From the NCBI GenBank assembly GCA_963711675.1, contig CAVQFB010000006.1:372001-436000 (forward strand): a stretch of 64,000 nucleotides of DNA. Direction: 5' to 3'. The stretch comes from CAVQFB01 sp963711675. Lineage in GTDB: Bacteria > Acidobacteriota > Terriglobia > Terriglobales > Acidobacteriaceae. The notes beneath the pieces were generated by a model that made no database searches, had not been told where the DNA came from, and saw nothing but the letters and a program-made list of their open reading frames with translations. A program made the position numbers and the translations under genes. Positions 54,193 through 63,079 of this stretch are shown one piece after another (position 1 is the first letter of the stretch; every line of letters starts with the position of its first letter).

Positions 54193-55394
54193 GTGCAGTG
54201 ACCACGGAAGTCAGCCACGCCGTCCGCCTGACGGAACGCATCAATCGCATCGAGCCCTCCGCTACCCTGGCTGCGGTTGCCGAAGCCGACAAGCTGCGAC
54301 AGAAGGGCATTGACGTGGTCGACATGACTGCGGGAGAGCCACACTTTGCTACTCCGCAGCACGTCAAAGACGCTGCCATCGCCGCCATCAACGCGAACTT
54401 CTCGAAGTACACCGCGGTGGGTGGGATCCCGGAACTGAAGGATGCGATCACCAGCCGCCACGCTACCGACTTCGGATCGACCTACAAGCGCGAGGAAGTG
54501 TGCGCTTCGGTCGGCGGCAAGCACGCGCTGTTCAATGTGATCTCGGTACTGGTCGATCACGGCGACGAAGTCATTCTGCCTGTTCCCTACTGGGTTTCGT
54601 TCAAAGACATGGTGCGCTATGTCGGCGGCAACTGCGTGCTGCTCAAGGCTGACGAGTCGCAGGGCTTCCGTGTTACAGCGCAAATGGTCGAGCGGCTCGT
54701 CACCCCAAGGACGAAGCTCATCATTCTGAACTCGCCCTCGAATCCTTCGGGAGCTGTGATGAGTCCAGAGGATATGACGGCAGTCATCCGCCTCGCCCAT
54801 GAACGCGGCATCTGGGTCATCTCCGACGAGTGCTATGTGTACCTCAATTACTCAGGCCGGAATTTCTCGGTCGGCTCGCTGAACGAATATCGCGATCGTT
54901 TTCTCGTGGTCGGCTCGCTATCGAAGACGTATGCGATGACCGGATGGCGGCTGGGGTTCACGCTGGGGCCGGCGGCAATCATCAGCGCGGTGCAAAAGCT
55001 GCAGAGCCAGTCGACGTCGAATCCCACTTCGTTCGTGCAGAAGGCGGCGGTCGCGGCGCTTACCAGCTCGCAGCAGTGCGTCGCCGATATGCGCGCGGAG
55101 TACATCAAGCTGCGCGATCACATTGTCGGCGGCTTGCGCTCGATTCCTGGCCTGAAGTGCACGATGCCGGAGGGCGCGTTCTACGTCTATCCCAACGTGT
55201 CGGCGTTTTTCGGCAAGAACGGCATCAAGTGCGCGGCTGACGTAGCGCACGGCTTACTGCATCAGGCCCACGTCGCCGTCGTTGCAGGAGAGGGATTCGG
55301 TACGAGCGAGCACGTTCGCATCTCTTACGCGACGTCGATGGCGAACATCGACAAGGCGCTGGAGCGGATACGGAAATATTTTGCCGGGCTGTGA
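54189..55394 (+). CDS. Class I/II aminotransferase (aspartate/aromatic type)
   Basis: 401 residues. DMTAGEPHFATPQHVKDAA, KYTAVGGIPELKDAI, NSPSNPSGAVMSPEDM and ISDECYVYLNY are the PLP and substrate motifs; SLSKTYAMTGWRLGF carries the PLP lysine. Arg near the end (EHVRISYATS) binds the substrate carboxylate. The pattern fits subgroup I-beta aspartate or prephenate aminotransferases. The start codon overlaps the coaD stop. Confidence 0.92.
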   Translation: MSAVTTEVSHAVRLTERINRIEPSATLAAVAEADKLRQKGIDVVDMTAGEPHFATPQHVKDAAIAAINANFSKYTAVGGIPELKDAITSRHATDFGSTYKREEVCASVGGKHALFNVISVLVDHGDEVILPVPYWVSFKDMVRYVGGNCVLLKADESQGFRVTAQMVERLVTPRTKLIILNSPSNPSGAVMSPEDMTAVIRLAHERGIWVISDECYVYLNYSGRNFSVGSLNEYRDRFLVVGSLSKTYAMTGWRLGFTLGPAAIISAVQKLQSQSTSNPTSFVQKAAVAALTSSQQCVADMRAEYIKLRDHIVGGLRSIPGLKCTMPEGAFYVYPNVSAFFGKNGIKCAADVAHGLLHQAHVAVVAGEGFGTSEHVRISYATSMANIDKALERIRKYFAGL

Positions 55395-55477
55395 GGCCCA
55401 CACTGTTTTCATGATTATGCTCTGACCGGTACGGCTCCAGCCACACGGCCGAATATCGACCTGCCTTCCTCGAATGA

Positions 55478-56479
55478 ATGAGTGATCTCTACCCACTCCT
55501 GATGTCGCCTGCCTTTGACCCGCGTCCGTGGGGGACGACTGATCTGTCGCCGATCTATCCCAATCAACAGTTCTCTGAAAAGATCGGCGAAGCGTGGCTA
55601 ACAGGTGATAGCTGCAAAGTGGCAAATGGTCCGCTGGCTGGGCGCTTGCTGTCCGATTTGAGCACACACTACGGCCGAGAACTTGTGGGTGACGCTGCTC
55701 GCGATGCCAGTCGGTTCCCGCTGCTACTCAAGTTCCTGTTTCCTCACGAAAAGCTTTCTGTCCAGGTTCATCCCGACGACGAGGAAGCAGTCCGTACCGG
55801 CGAGCCGTGGGGCAAGACCGAATGCTGGTACGTTGCGCACGCCAAGCCTGGCGCGCAAATTGCGCTAGGACTGAAACAAGGGGTGACGCGCGCTCAGTTT
55901 GAGCAGTCGATTCATGAGAAGCGCGCCGAAGATCTGCTGAACTGGATCAACGTCTTTCCCGGCGAGATGATCTACGTTGCCGGCGGCACGGTGCACACGC
56001 TGGGGCCCGGGTCGGTCATCGTCGAGACGCAGCAACAGTCGGATACGACCTACCGGCTTTACGACTATGGGCGTCCGCGCGAACTGCACCTCAAGCAGGG
56101 TCTCGCCGCAATCAAAGAGAAGGTGGCTTCGGGGAAGGTACTGCGTCCGGCGCCCGCGGCCATGAATGGCGGCAAGAATCGCCACTCTCCTCTGATCGCG
56201 GCGCCTTACTTCGTTGTCGACGGCTATGAACTGAAGGAGCCGCACACCTTCGAGACCACTGATGACTCCGGAAAAACATCCGTGCAGATTCTCGTCGCAG
56301 TGGACGGATGCGCCGTTATCGAGGCGCGAGGTACAGAGCCTGTCACGCTCGCCAAAGGAGATGCAATCGCTGTGCCAGCTTGTATTGGGAGTTTTACCGT
56401 CCGCCCGCAGTGGACCGTCGAACTCTTGAAGTCCTATGTGCCGGGGAAGGTGTTGCCCGAGCCTGCGACGAGGATGTAG
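55478..56479 (+). CDS. manA: Mannose-6-phosphate isomerase, class I
   Basis: 333 residues. Zinc ligands lie in LSVQVHPDDEEA and KTECWYV, with GGTVHTLGPG as the third block and YRLYDYGRPRELHL at the end of the core; the C-terminal cupin (VQILVAVDGCAVIEA, GDAIAVPACIGSFTV) completes the fold. It interconverts fructose-6-phosphate and mannose-6-phosphate. With manC and the phosphohexomutase it supplies GDP-mannose. Confidence 0.92.
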   Translation: MSDLYPLLMSPAFDPRPWGTTDLSPIYPNQQFSEKIGEAWLTGDSCKVANGPLAGRLLSDLSTHYGRELVGDAARDASRFPLLLKFLFPHEKLSVQVHPDDEEAVRTGEPWGKTECWYVAHAKPGAQIALGLKQGVTRAQFEQSIHEKRAEDLLNWINVFPGEMIYVAGGTVHTLGPGSVIVETQQQSDTTYRLYDYGRPRELHLKQGLAAIKEKVASGKVLRPAPAAMNGGKNRHSPLIAAPYFVVDGYELKEPHTFETTDDSGKTSVQILVAVDGCAVIEARGTEPVTLAKGDAIAVPACIGSFTVRPQWTVELLKSYVPGKVLPEPATRM

Positions 56480-56520
56480 TCTCACTGCGCTCAGTAGAAC
56501 GGGTCCCATAAATAGATCTT

Positions 56521-56577
56521 GGGAGGGCACGACTTCAGTCGTGCCACGGAACTACCAAAACGTAGGGCTTCAGCCCC
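56521..56577 (+). repeat. Two-hairpin repeat, copy A
   Basis: Hairpin GGCACGACT-TC-AGTCGTGCC, a spacer ACGGAACTACCAAAACG, then GGGCT-TC-AGCCC. It differs from copy B (60607-60663) at about one position in 57. It lies between manA and manC. Confidence 0.8.
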
Positions 56578-56654
56578 TGAGGCGTTTGATCTTAAAACGC
56601 GCGAAGGCGGGTATGAGACGATCTCTGGTGCGCGCGCTTTTACCGTGAAAACCA

Positions 56655-57767
56655 TTGGCTAATTCGAAACCAAATTTCTATCCCGTAATTCTTGCAGGTG
56701 GCCGCGGCACGCGGTTCTGGCCGTTGAGCCGCAAGCGTCGGGCCAAGCAACTGCTCGCCCTCGACGGCAAACAGACCATGATCCAGCAGACCGTGGCGCG
56801 TCTCCTGCCGCTTGCGCCCCCATCCCGCTTCTGGGTGATCACGAATCAAGATCTAAAAACCGAAGTCTCGCGCCAGTTGCCGAAACTGAAAAAAAGCCAA
56901 ATTATCGCCGAGCCGGTTGGACGAAACACCGCGCCCGCTATTGGTCTAGCCGCGTTTCTTCTGTTGCGCGATGATCCCGACGCAGTAATCGGCATGTTTC
57001 CCTCCGACCACGTCATCGGCGACGAAACCCGCTATCGCGAAGCGCTCCGGCGAGGAATTGACATTGCTGCGGAAGGCGAGAACATCGTTGTCCTTGGAAT
57101 TCAGCCAACGCGCCCGGAAACAGGCTACGGTTACATCGAAGCCGGAGCCGCGTCCGCTCAGAACGCCTTGCCCGTGCGCCGCTTCACGGAAAAACCCGAC
57201 TCACAACGTGCTGCCGAATTTCTGAGCGCTGGTAATTACTACTGGAACAGCGGAATGTTCCTGTGGAGTGCGCGCACTCTGGCCAACGCGTTGCGGGAGC
57301 ACCTGCCCAACACCGCTCCGCTGCTCGAAAAGATTGCCGCCAGCTTCGGAACGCGCAAGTTCGACGCTACTTTTCGCAAGCTTTATCCCAAGTGCGAAAA
57401 CATCAGCATCGACTACGCGGTACTCGAACCGCGCTCGGCCAAAGGCGAGCGGGCCTCCAACATTTTTTGTCTCCCCGCCGACTTCGGGTGGAACGACCTC
57501 GGCTCCTGGACCGCCCTGCACGAACATCACACCGCGAAGAGCAATCCCGCGGGCGCCAATCTGTTTTCCAGTGCTGGCGTCTTCGTCCTGAACGCGCAGG
57601 GTAACTACATTCATGCCCCCGGGAAGTTTGTCGCGGTTGTGGGAGTCACGGACCTGGTTGTGGTAGAAACTGACGATGCCTTGCTCATTACCACGCGCCA
57701 GCAGGCGCAGGACGTGGGCAAGGTTGTGAAGTATCTGGACGAAAAGAAGCTGCACAAGCTGGTGTGA
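56655..57767 (+). CDS. manC: Mannose-1-phosphate guanylyltransferase
   Basis: 370 residues from a TTG at 56655 (an in-frame TGA at 56646-56648 rules out anything further upstream). VILAGGRGTRFWPLSRKRRAKQLL is the nucleotidyltransferase signature; FPSDHVIGD and FTEKP follow, then WNSGMFLWSARTLANAL and DFGWNDLGSW. It makes GDP-mannose from mannose-1-phosphate. It belongs to the short form lacking the fused isomerase, consistent with separate manA. Confidence 0.92.
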   Translation: MANSKPNFYPVILAGGRGTRFWPLSRKRRAKQLLALDGKQTMIQQTVARLLPLAPPSRFWVITNQDLKTEVSRQLPKLKKSQIIAEPVGRNTAPAIGLAAFLLLRDDPDAVIGMFPSDHVIGDETRYREALRRGIDIAAEGENIVVLGIQPTRPETGYGYIEAGAASAQNALPVRRFTEKPDSQRAAEFLSAGNYYWNSGMFLWSARTLANALREHLPNTAPLLEKIAASFGTRKFDATFRKLYPKCENISIDYAVLEPRSAKGERASNIFCLPADFGWNDLGSWTALHEHHTAKSNPAGANLFSSAGVFVLNAQGNYIHAPGKFVAVVGVTDLVVVETDDALLITTRQQAQDVGKVVKYLDEKKLHKLV

Positions 57768-57831
57768 GACGGCCGAACTAATTGACCGTTTGTCTTCGCG
57801 AGTAAACTGCGAGCCGCGACCAGGCTAACGA

Positions 57832-57872
57832 TCCGGGACCATCGACCAGAGACTAACGACCAACGACAAACG
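57832..57872. repeat. GACCAACGACAAACGAC low-complexity repeat
   Basis: CCATCGACCAGAGACTAACG, ACCAACG, ACAAACGAC words in tandem end two bases before the phosphohexomutase start codon. The reverse-type words (GGTCGATGGTCATCGGTCGG) occur at 53387-53410 after recA. Confidence 0.6.
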
Positions 57873-57874
57873 AC

Positions 57875-59296
57875 ATGGACATCAAGTTCGGCACCGACGG
57901 CTGGCGCGGTATTATCGCGGACGACTTTACCTTCGACAACGTGCGCCGCGTTGCCGGCGCCATCGCGTCCTACGTTCTGAAAAATGAGGACAGCAAGAAC
58001 GGCGTCATCGTTGGCTATGACACCCGCTTTGCCTCCCAGCGCGCCGCACGGATCGCCAGCGAGGTAGTCGCTGCCGCCGGCATTCCCGTGAGGCTGGCCA
58101 ACGACTACACGCCGACACCGGCCATCTCTCTAGCGATCAAGCAACAGGGTGCAGCAGGCGGCATCGTCATTACCTCGAGCCACAACCCGTGGAACTGGAA
58201 CGGAGTGAAATTCAAAGCGAAGTTTGGCGGCTCGGCAACTCCGGCCATCATGAAGAAGGTCGAAGATGAGATGCACGCCGGCGCGATGCCTACAGCCACT
58301 AAACCCGAGAGCGTAGTAGAAGTTGACCTCAAGAAGGCTTACATCGAAACCATCTGCGCCTTTGCCGACATGGAGAGCATCACCAAAGCCAAGTTCAAGT
58401 TTGTGGTCGACTCCATGTATGGCTCTGGCCGCGGCGTGCTCACCAAGATTTTCGACGCCTGTGGCATCCAGCACATTGCCATCCGGCAGGAACTGAATCC
58501 GCTCTTTCCCGGCATCAATCCTGAGCCCATCGAACCGCACGTCGCTCTGCTCCAGAAGACGGTCGTCGAAAACGGTTGCCACGGCGGACTTGCCACCGAC
58601 GGTGATGCTGATCGCATCGGGGCGGTCGCGGAGGATGGAAGCTTCGTCGACTCGCACAAGATCTATTCCATCCTTCTCAACTGGGTTCTGGAACGCAAGA
58701 AATGGCCCGGCGCCGTAGTACGTGCCTTCAACACCACCAAGATGCTCGACCGCATCGCAGCCAAGCATGGGCGCAAGCTTCTCGAGTGCTCCATCGGCTA
58801 CAAGCACATTGCGGATCTGATGATGGAGCGCGAGATCGTGATGGGTGGCGAGGAGTCGGGTGGAATCGGCTACGGCCGCTACATCCCGGAGCGCGACGGT
58901 GTCCTGAACTGCCTCCTGCTGGCCAACGTCATGGCGGAGGAAGGCAAGCCTCTGGGGCAGCTGGTGGCGGACCTGCAACGCGAGTTTGGACCGCACTACT
59001 ACGGCCGCCGTGACATGCACATTCCCGACTCCGTCAAACACGGCGCCATCCGGCGCGCTCAGGCCGATTCCACCACGAAGCTGGCCCGTTATTCGGTTCT
59101 CAAGAAAGAAGGCCTGGACGGGGTCAAATTCTTTCTCGACGCGCCATCGCCGAACCACGGCGCCGAGGCCTGGGTCCTTTTCCGAGCATCGGGCACCGAG
59201 CCCCTGCTGCGCGTTTATGCCGAGGCGGCCTCTCCCCAGCTGGTTACCGACATCCTGGACAGCGCCGAAACATTTGTTCATGACGGCGGTGAATAG
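57875..59296 (+). CDS. Phosphohexomutase (phosphomannomutase/phosphoglucomutase)
   Basis: 473 residues. KFGTDGWRGIIADDF opens the alpha-D-phosphohexomutase fold; VITSSHNPWNWNGVKFK holds the phosphoserine (Ser101/102), LATDGDADRIGAV (about 243-255) binds Mg, and GGEESGGIGYG selects the sugar; FRASGTEPLLRVYAE closes the phosphate site. The context between manC and envelope genes points to mannose-6- to mannose-1-phosphate conversion, though glucose phosphates may also be used. Confidence 0.93.
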   Translation: MDIKFGTDGWRGIIADDFTFDNVRRVAGAIASYVLKNEDSKNGVIVGYDTRFASQRAARIASEVVAAAGIPVRLANDYTPTPAISLAIKQQGAAGGIVITSSHNPWNWNGVKFKAKFGGSATPAIMKKVEDEMHAGAMPTATKPESVVEVDLKKAYIETICAFADMESITKAKFKFVVDSMYGSGRGVLTKIFDACGIQHIAIRQELNPLFPGINPEPIEPHVALLQKTVVENGCHGGLATDGDADRIGAVAEDGSFVDSHKIYSILLNWVLERKKWPGAVVRAFNTTKMLDRIAAKHGRKLLECSIGYKHIADLMMEREIVMGGEESGGIGYGRYIPERDGVLNCLLLANVMAEEGKPLGQLVADLQREFGPHYYGRRDMHIPDSVKHGAIRRAQADSTTKLARYSVLKKEGLDGVKFFLDAPSPNHGAEAWVLFRASGTEPLLRVYAEAASPQLVTDILDSAETFVHDGGE

Positions 59297-59391
59297 CCCG
59301 CGCGGCCATAAGTTCCCACCGACATAACACTTTCGGATGCCCAGAGAAGCCGCACGGAGCGACTATTTTGGGCGATAATAGCGGCAGTTCC

Positions 59392-60564
59392 ATGGATATT
59401 GCCGAGGATACGGTCCAGCAGGAAATCGCGGTTCCCCCCGACACTCCTGAATCACGACGCTACAACCGCATTCGCCGCTGGTTAAGCGCCGCCGATTTTG
59501 TGTTGGGTCTCGCCCTGCTCGTGATTCTCCTCACGACCGGCTGGACCGGGCTTCTGCGTGACCTTGCCTACGCCGGCGCCTTCCAGATTTACAGCCTTGC
59601 CGTTTTTCTCTACGTAGCGCTGCTTCTTACCATCGGGAAAGTCCTCGGCTTCGGGCTCGACTACTACAGTTTCCGCCTGGAACGCCGCTTCAATCTTTCC
59701 AATCAAAGGCTGCGTTTATGGATCTGGGATGAGGCCAAGGGATTCCTGCTTGGGCTGGTGATGGCGGCCGTCGTCGCTGAACTGCTCTACTTCATCATCC
59801 GCCTGGCTCCTGAGCGCTGGTGGATCATCACCTGGGCTGCGTTCATGGGCTTGTTTGTATTGCTGGCGCAGATCGCTCCGGTAGTTCTGTTTCCCATCTT
59901 CTACAAGTTCGAACCGCTGGACGACGAAGACCTGAAAGCGCGCCTGGTGCGGCTGAGCGAACGTGCCGGCACGCGCGTGCGCGGCGTATACAAATGGCAT
60001 CTGTCGGAAAAGAGTAAGAAGGCGAATGCTGCTCTTACCGGCTTGGGCGCCACCCGGCGGATCATTCTGGCAGACACGCTTCTCGCGAATTATTCACCCG
60101 ACGAAATCGAAGCCGTGCTCGCCCATGAACTTGGGCACCAGGTGCATCGCCACATTTTGAAGAGCATCGCGGTACAGGCGGGAATCACTCTATTCGGATT
60201 CTGGGCGGCGAACATCGTGCTACACCTCGCGATCGACCGCTGGCACATGTTCGAGACCATGTCGGACTTTGCCAACTTGCCGTTGCTGGTGCTCGTGTCT
60301 ACGGTCCTGTCATTTGTGCTGATGCCCGCTCTGAACGCCTATTCGCGCTTCAACGAGCGCCAGGCGGATCGCTATGCATTCCGCTCGGTCCGCAACGTCA
60401 GCCCTTTCATCTCTGCGATGAACAAGCTCGCGGAACAGAATCTGGCGGAACGTACGCCCTCGAAGTGGATCGAGTTGTTGTTCCACTCCCATCCCGCCAT
60501 CTCGCGGCGTGTTGCCGCGGCGGAAGCGTGGTCGAGACAGACCGCCGCGCGAGCACGAGCCTAA
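59392..60564 (+). CDS. M48 (Ste24/HtpX-like) membrane metalloprotease
   Basis: 390 residues from MDIAEDTVQQE (a TTG eight codons earlier is possible). Six or so transmembrane segments surround LAHELGHQVHRHI (HELGH at about 245-249); the third zinc ligand Glu lies in NERQADRYAF. The family-specific KANAALTGLGATRRIILADTLL precedes it. It is related to CAAX proteases and to HtpX, with a likely role in membrane protein quality control. Copy B of the two-hairpin repeat begins 42 bp after the stop. Confidence 0.9.
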   Translation: MDIAEDTVQQEIAVPPDTPESRRYNRIRRWLSAADFVLGLALLVILLTTGWTGLLRDLAYAGAFQIYSLAVFLYVALLLTIGKVLGFGLDYYSFRLERRFNLSNQRLRLWIWDEAKGFLLGLVMAAVVAELLYFIIRLAPERWWIITWAAFMGLFVLLAQIAPVVLFPIFYKFEPLDDEDLKARLVRLSERAGTRVRGVYKWHLSEKSKKANAALTGLGATRRIILADTLLANYSPDEIEAVLAHELGHQVHRHILKSIAVQAGITLFGFWAANIVLHLAIDRWHMFETMSDFANLPLLVLVSTVLSFVLMPALNAYSRFNERQADRYAFRSVRNVSPFISAMNKLAEQNLAERTPSKWIELLFHSHPAISRRVAAAEAWSRQTAARARA

Positions 60565-60606
60565 GACTTTCAGTCTGTTGTGGCCGATCTCATAGATGGT
60601 CTTGGC

Positions 60607-60663
60607 GGGAGGGCACGACTTCAGTCGTGCCACGGAACTACCAAAACGCAGGGCTTCAGCCCC
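60607..60663 (+). repeat. Two-hairpin repeat, copy B
   Basis: Same orientation as copy A with a perfect 42-bp match from GGGAGGGCACGACTTCAG through CCAAAACG; copies A and B bracket manC, the phosphohexomutase and the M48 gene. Confidence 0.8.
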
Positions 60664-60729
60664 CGCGGTTCGAAGTCTCACCCCATCGCAGCCGTAATGG
60701 AGAGATTCCGGTTGCAGGGGGCCAATAAC

Positions 60730-61449
60730 TCAACTTCCCAGCAGGATTTTCGTCGCGCGCTGCAGGTCGTCTTCGGTGTCTACTCCAATCGTATCGAAGG
60801 GAGTTTCGCCAACCTGAATCGGGATTCCGTTTTCGAGAAACCGCAGCTGTTCCAGCCTCTCGCTTCCTTCGAGAGGCGACTCAGGCAACTCGCCGAAATG
60901 ATCCAGCGCCGACTTCCGGTACGCGTAAAAGCCCAGATGTTTGTAGCACGGCGGGCGGACGCCGTCCCGGTCGAAGGGTATGGTGGCACGGGAAAAATAC
61001 AGTGCGCGCCCGCTGAGGTCCGTGACCACTTTCACCGCATGAGGATTGTCCAAGTCAGCCGGCGCCACCAGCGTCTTTAATGTACCGACTTGCACGTTGC
61101 TGTCTTTCATTACTTCCAGGAGCGCCGAGATATGTTCTGGCCGAGTCAGCGGCTCGTCTCCCTGTACGTTTACGTAGACGTCAGCCGGGACCGAGTTTGC
61201 GACCTCGCGCACCCGCTCCGTGCCGCTGCGATGCGCCGCGGAGGTCATGCGCGCCAGCCATCCATTCTTCACACAGACAGCCATGATCTCCTCTGAATCA
61301 GTCGCGATCACGACCTGGTCCAGTAACTTGGAAGCGCTGACGCCGCGATAGGTGTACCCGAGAAGCGGCAGCCCGCCAATGTCGCGAAGCATCTTCTGGG
61401 GCATGCGGGTGGATTGGAGACGCGCAGGGATGATGGCAATGGCTTTCAT
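60730..61449 (-). CDS. kdsB: 3-deoxy-manno-octulosonate cytidylyltransferase
   Basis: 239 residues. IIPARLQSTRMPQKMLRDIGG is the CMP-Kdo synthetase nucleotide motif; VVIATDSEEI, AHRSGTERVREV, VNVQGDEPL, YFSRATIPFDRDG, KHLGFYAYRKSAL and GVDTEDDLQRA follow in the normal order. It activates Kdo for the lipopolysaccharide core and, with lpxC, shows that the organism makes Kdo-lipid A. The start ATG 61449 gives the standard N-terminus. Confidence 0.95.
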   Translation of the reverse strand: MKAIAIIPARLQSTRMPQKMLRDIGGLPLLGYTYRGVSASKLLDQVVIATDSEEIMAVCVKNGWLARMTSAAHRSGTERVREVANSVPADVYVNVQGDEPLTRPEHISALLEVMKDSNVQVGTLKTLVAPADLDNPHAVKVVTDLSGRALYFSRATIPFDRDGVRPPCYKHLGFYAYRKSALDHFGELPESPLEGSERLEQLRFLENGIPIQVGETPFDTIGVDTEDDLQRATKILLGS

Positions 61450-61557
61450 GTGCCTCTAGTTTCGGATGTCTGGCGCTCGGTTGCAACCCGGGTGGTTCTC
61501 GATCTCGGGAACTAACCGGCCACCTGAAATGACCCTTGATTGGCTCCTCGGTGACCT

Positions 61558-62193
61558 TCAACCGCTTGTGGTAGCCGCCAGCCGTCGATTGACGGCAACC
61601 CCCGCCATCGTCATGCTGAAAATGACTGCCGCGAACAGCAGCAACCAGCCCCAATACTGGGCCGGATGGCGGAGAACCCTGATGAAATGACGTCCATAGT
61701 GATCGGCGACGAGAGCGATGAATGCGTAACGCGAAGCCCGGCAAAGAGCCACCACTGTCAGAAATCTCGCGACGCTGTAGTTCGACGCACCTGCGGCCGC
61801 GAAAAACAGGCTGGTAGGAAATGGAAATGGCACCGCGGTTGAGACGGCAAGAGCGCCAGTGCCCCACTTGTGAAAAAAATCGAGGATGGAATCCAATTTC
61901 CGTTTTCCGAACTTGTTTTTCAGGTAGGCCGATCCGGCCCTGCGTGCGACCCGGAACGTGAGATACGCTCCTATCACCGATCCTGCGGTTGCAACCGCCG
62001 CTAACTCGTACCAGGGATTGCGGTGGGTAGCGGCTAGAATTGCCGTCAAAATGTCAGGGCCTCCGAAGGTTGGCAGTGGAGAGCTATCGAGAATGGCGAG
62101 GAAGAAAAGTCCCAGTGCTCCCAAATGGCGGAACATCGCGGTAACGCTGCGCCCCCGGCTCGGTCCGGCCTTTTGGAGGAAGGCGTTCAACAT
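61558..62193 (-). CDS. VTT/SNARE-associated-domain (YqaA/DedA-like) membrane protein
   Basis: 211 residues. LFFLAILDSSPLPTFGGPDI, VATAGSVIGAYLTFRVARRAG and VPFPFPTSLFFAAAGASNYS form the VTT domain with its conserved small and Pro residues; four or five transmembrane segments. Family members are lipid scramblases or transporters. The Arg/Lys-rich stretch between helices suggests a cytoplasmic loop. Confidence 0.85.
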   Translation of the reverse strand: MLNAFLQKAGPSRGRSVTAMFRHLGALGLFFLAILDSSPLPTFGGPDILTAILAATHRNPWYELAAVATAGSVIGAYLTFRVARRAGSAYLKNKFGKRKLDSILDFFHKWGTGALAVSTAVPFPFPTSLFFAAAGASNYSVARFLTVVALCRASRYAFIALVADHYGRHFIRVLRHPAQYWGWLLLFAAVIFSMTMAGVAVNRRLAATTSG

Positions 62194-62303
62194 GAGCGCA
62201 ATATATCAACTTTGTCGCTTCACAGCTTTAGCCTCCGGCAAACCATCCTGACCAGGCGGCCAGCGGTACAATCCACAGTGGGGGGAAGCAAAGGAGAATC
62301 CGA

Positions 62304-62504
62304 ATGACGCAAAAGGTTATTGACGTGGTTGGAACTTCTAAAGAGAGCTTTGCAAAGGCCGCAGAAAATGCAGTGGCAGAAGCCGCAAAAACCGTTCGCG
62401 GCTTGAAGTGGGCGCGAGTGGCGGAACTAGAAATGGAGCTGGACGGCAAGAAGATCGCCCAATACCGAGCGACAACAAAGATTTACTTCGATATTGAAAA
62501 GTGA
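62304..62504 (+). CDS. Dodecin-family protein with altered flavin-site residue
   Basis: 66 residues, normal dodecin length. KVIDVVGTSKESFAKAAENAVAEAAKTVRGLKWARV keeps the VGTS motif and Trp36 that stacks on flavin. The usual Tyr-Gln-Val is Tyr54-Arg55-Ala56 here, so the Gln that contacts the isoalloxazine ring is Arg. It probably forms the dodecamer but may bind a different cofactor. The stretch 62505-62732 after it shows no gene or named element. Confidence 0.9.
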   Translation: MTQKVIDVVGTSKESFAKAAENAVAEAAKTVRGLKWARVAELEMELDGKKIAQYRATTKIYFDIEK

Positions 62505-62732
62505 CTTGTGCGAGGAGCAGGGTACGGGGAGCAATGTTCTGAGAATCTCGTCAGATTCCACCCTCGTTTGCAAACCCTGATGGTGCCTTGGACGGATTCG
62601 CGGATTGCGTTTCTTGGGTGAGTCTTTCTGACCATGCAGAAACCCTAGAAATGCTAATATCAAGCAAGTCATCGTCGAGCCCACAACCGCTCCCCCGTAA
62701 CTCGATGAACCGACTTTGAGTATGCTCTCTTA

Positions 62733-62752
62733 GGGGGCATCCCCCTGTTTTA
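62733..62752 (+). terminator. Hairpin before tRNA-Met
   Basis: GGGGG-CAT-CCCCC followed by TGTTTT, 8 bp before the tRNA. Probably ends upstream transcription or marks the tRNA leader. Confidence 0.5.
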
Positions 62753-62759
62753 AGAACGT

Positions 62760-62836
62760 GGCGGTGTAGCTCAGGTGGTTAGAGCGACGGTCTCATAATC
62801 CGTAGGTCGTTGGTTCGAGTCCAACCGCCGCCACCA
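62760..62836 (+). tRNA. tRNA-Met (CAU)
   Basis: A 77-nt cloverleaf with encoded CCA. Acceptor GGCGGTG pairs with CGCCGCC (one G-U); D-stem GCTC/GAGC; anticodon arm ACGGT-CTCATAA-TCCGT with anticodon CAT and a T-T mismatch at the loop-closing position; T-arm GTTGG-TTCGAGT-CCAAC. An elongator Met type is favoured by the acceptor (1-72 G-C). The Ile2 tRNA with modified CAU cannot be excluded by sequence alone. Confidence 0.92.
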
Positions 62837-63079
62837 TGTTTTCTATCGTTTACAAGCCTTGCCTTCCAGGCCGGTTCCGGCCAGTTGCGTCCTAGTTGCG
62901 TCCGGTTGCGTTTCTTGATTTTGTGTTCTCGGGGGTGAGAGCGCCTTGGCTTTTGCCAGCGCCGTGCTCTGGCAACTTCCCAGAAGTGCGTTTCTCTCTG
63001 ACCTGCCCTCGAAAAACTCAACCAGCTAGAATTGGGGACCTCACGTCGCGGCAGTAGCGACGAAGGAGGGGCTGGAGCC

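Noticed and set aside
62837..62998. Integrase attachment site downstream of tRNA-Met
   Set aside because: No duplicate of the tRNA 3' end and no integrase in the window; the short TTGCGTCC words alone are not enough.
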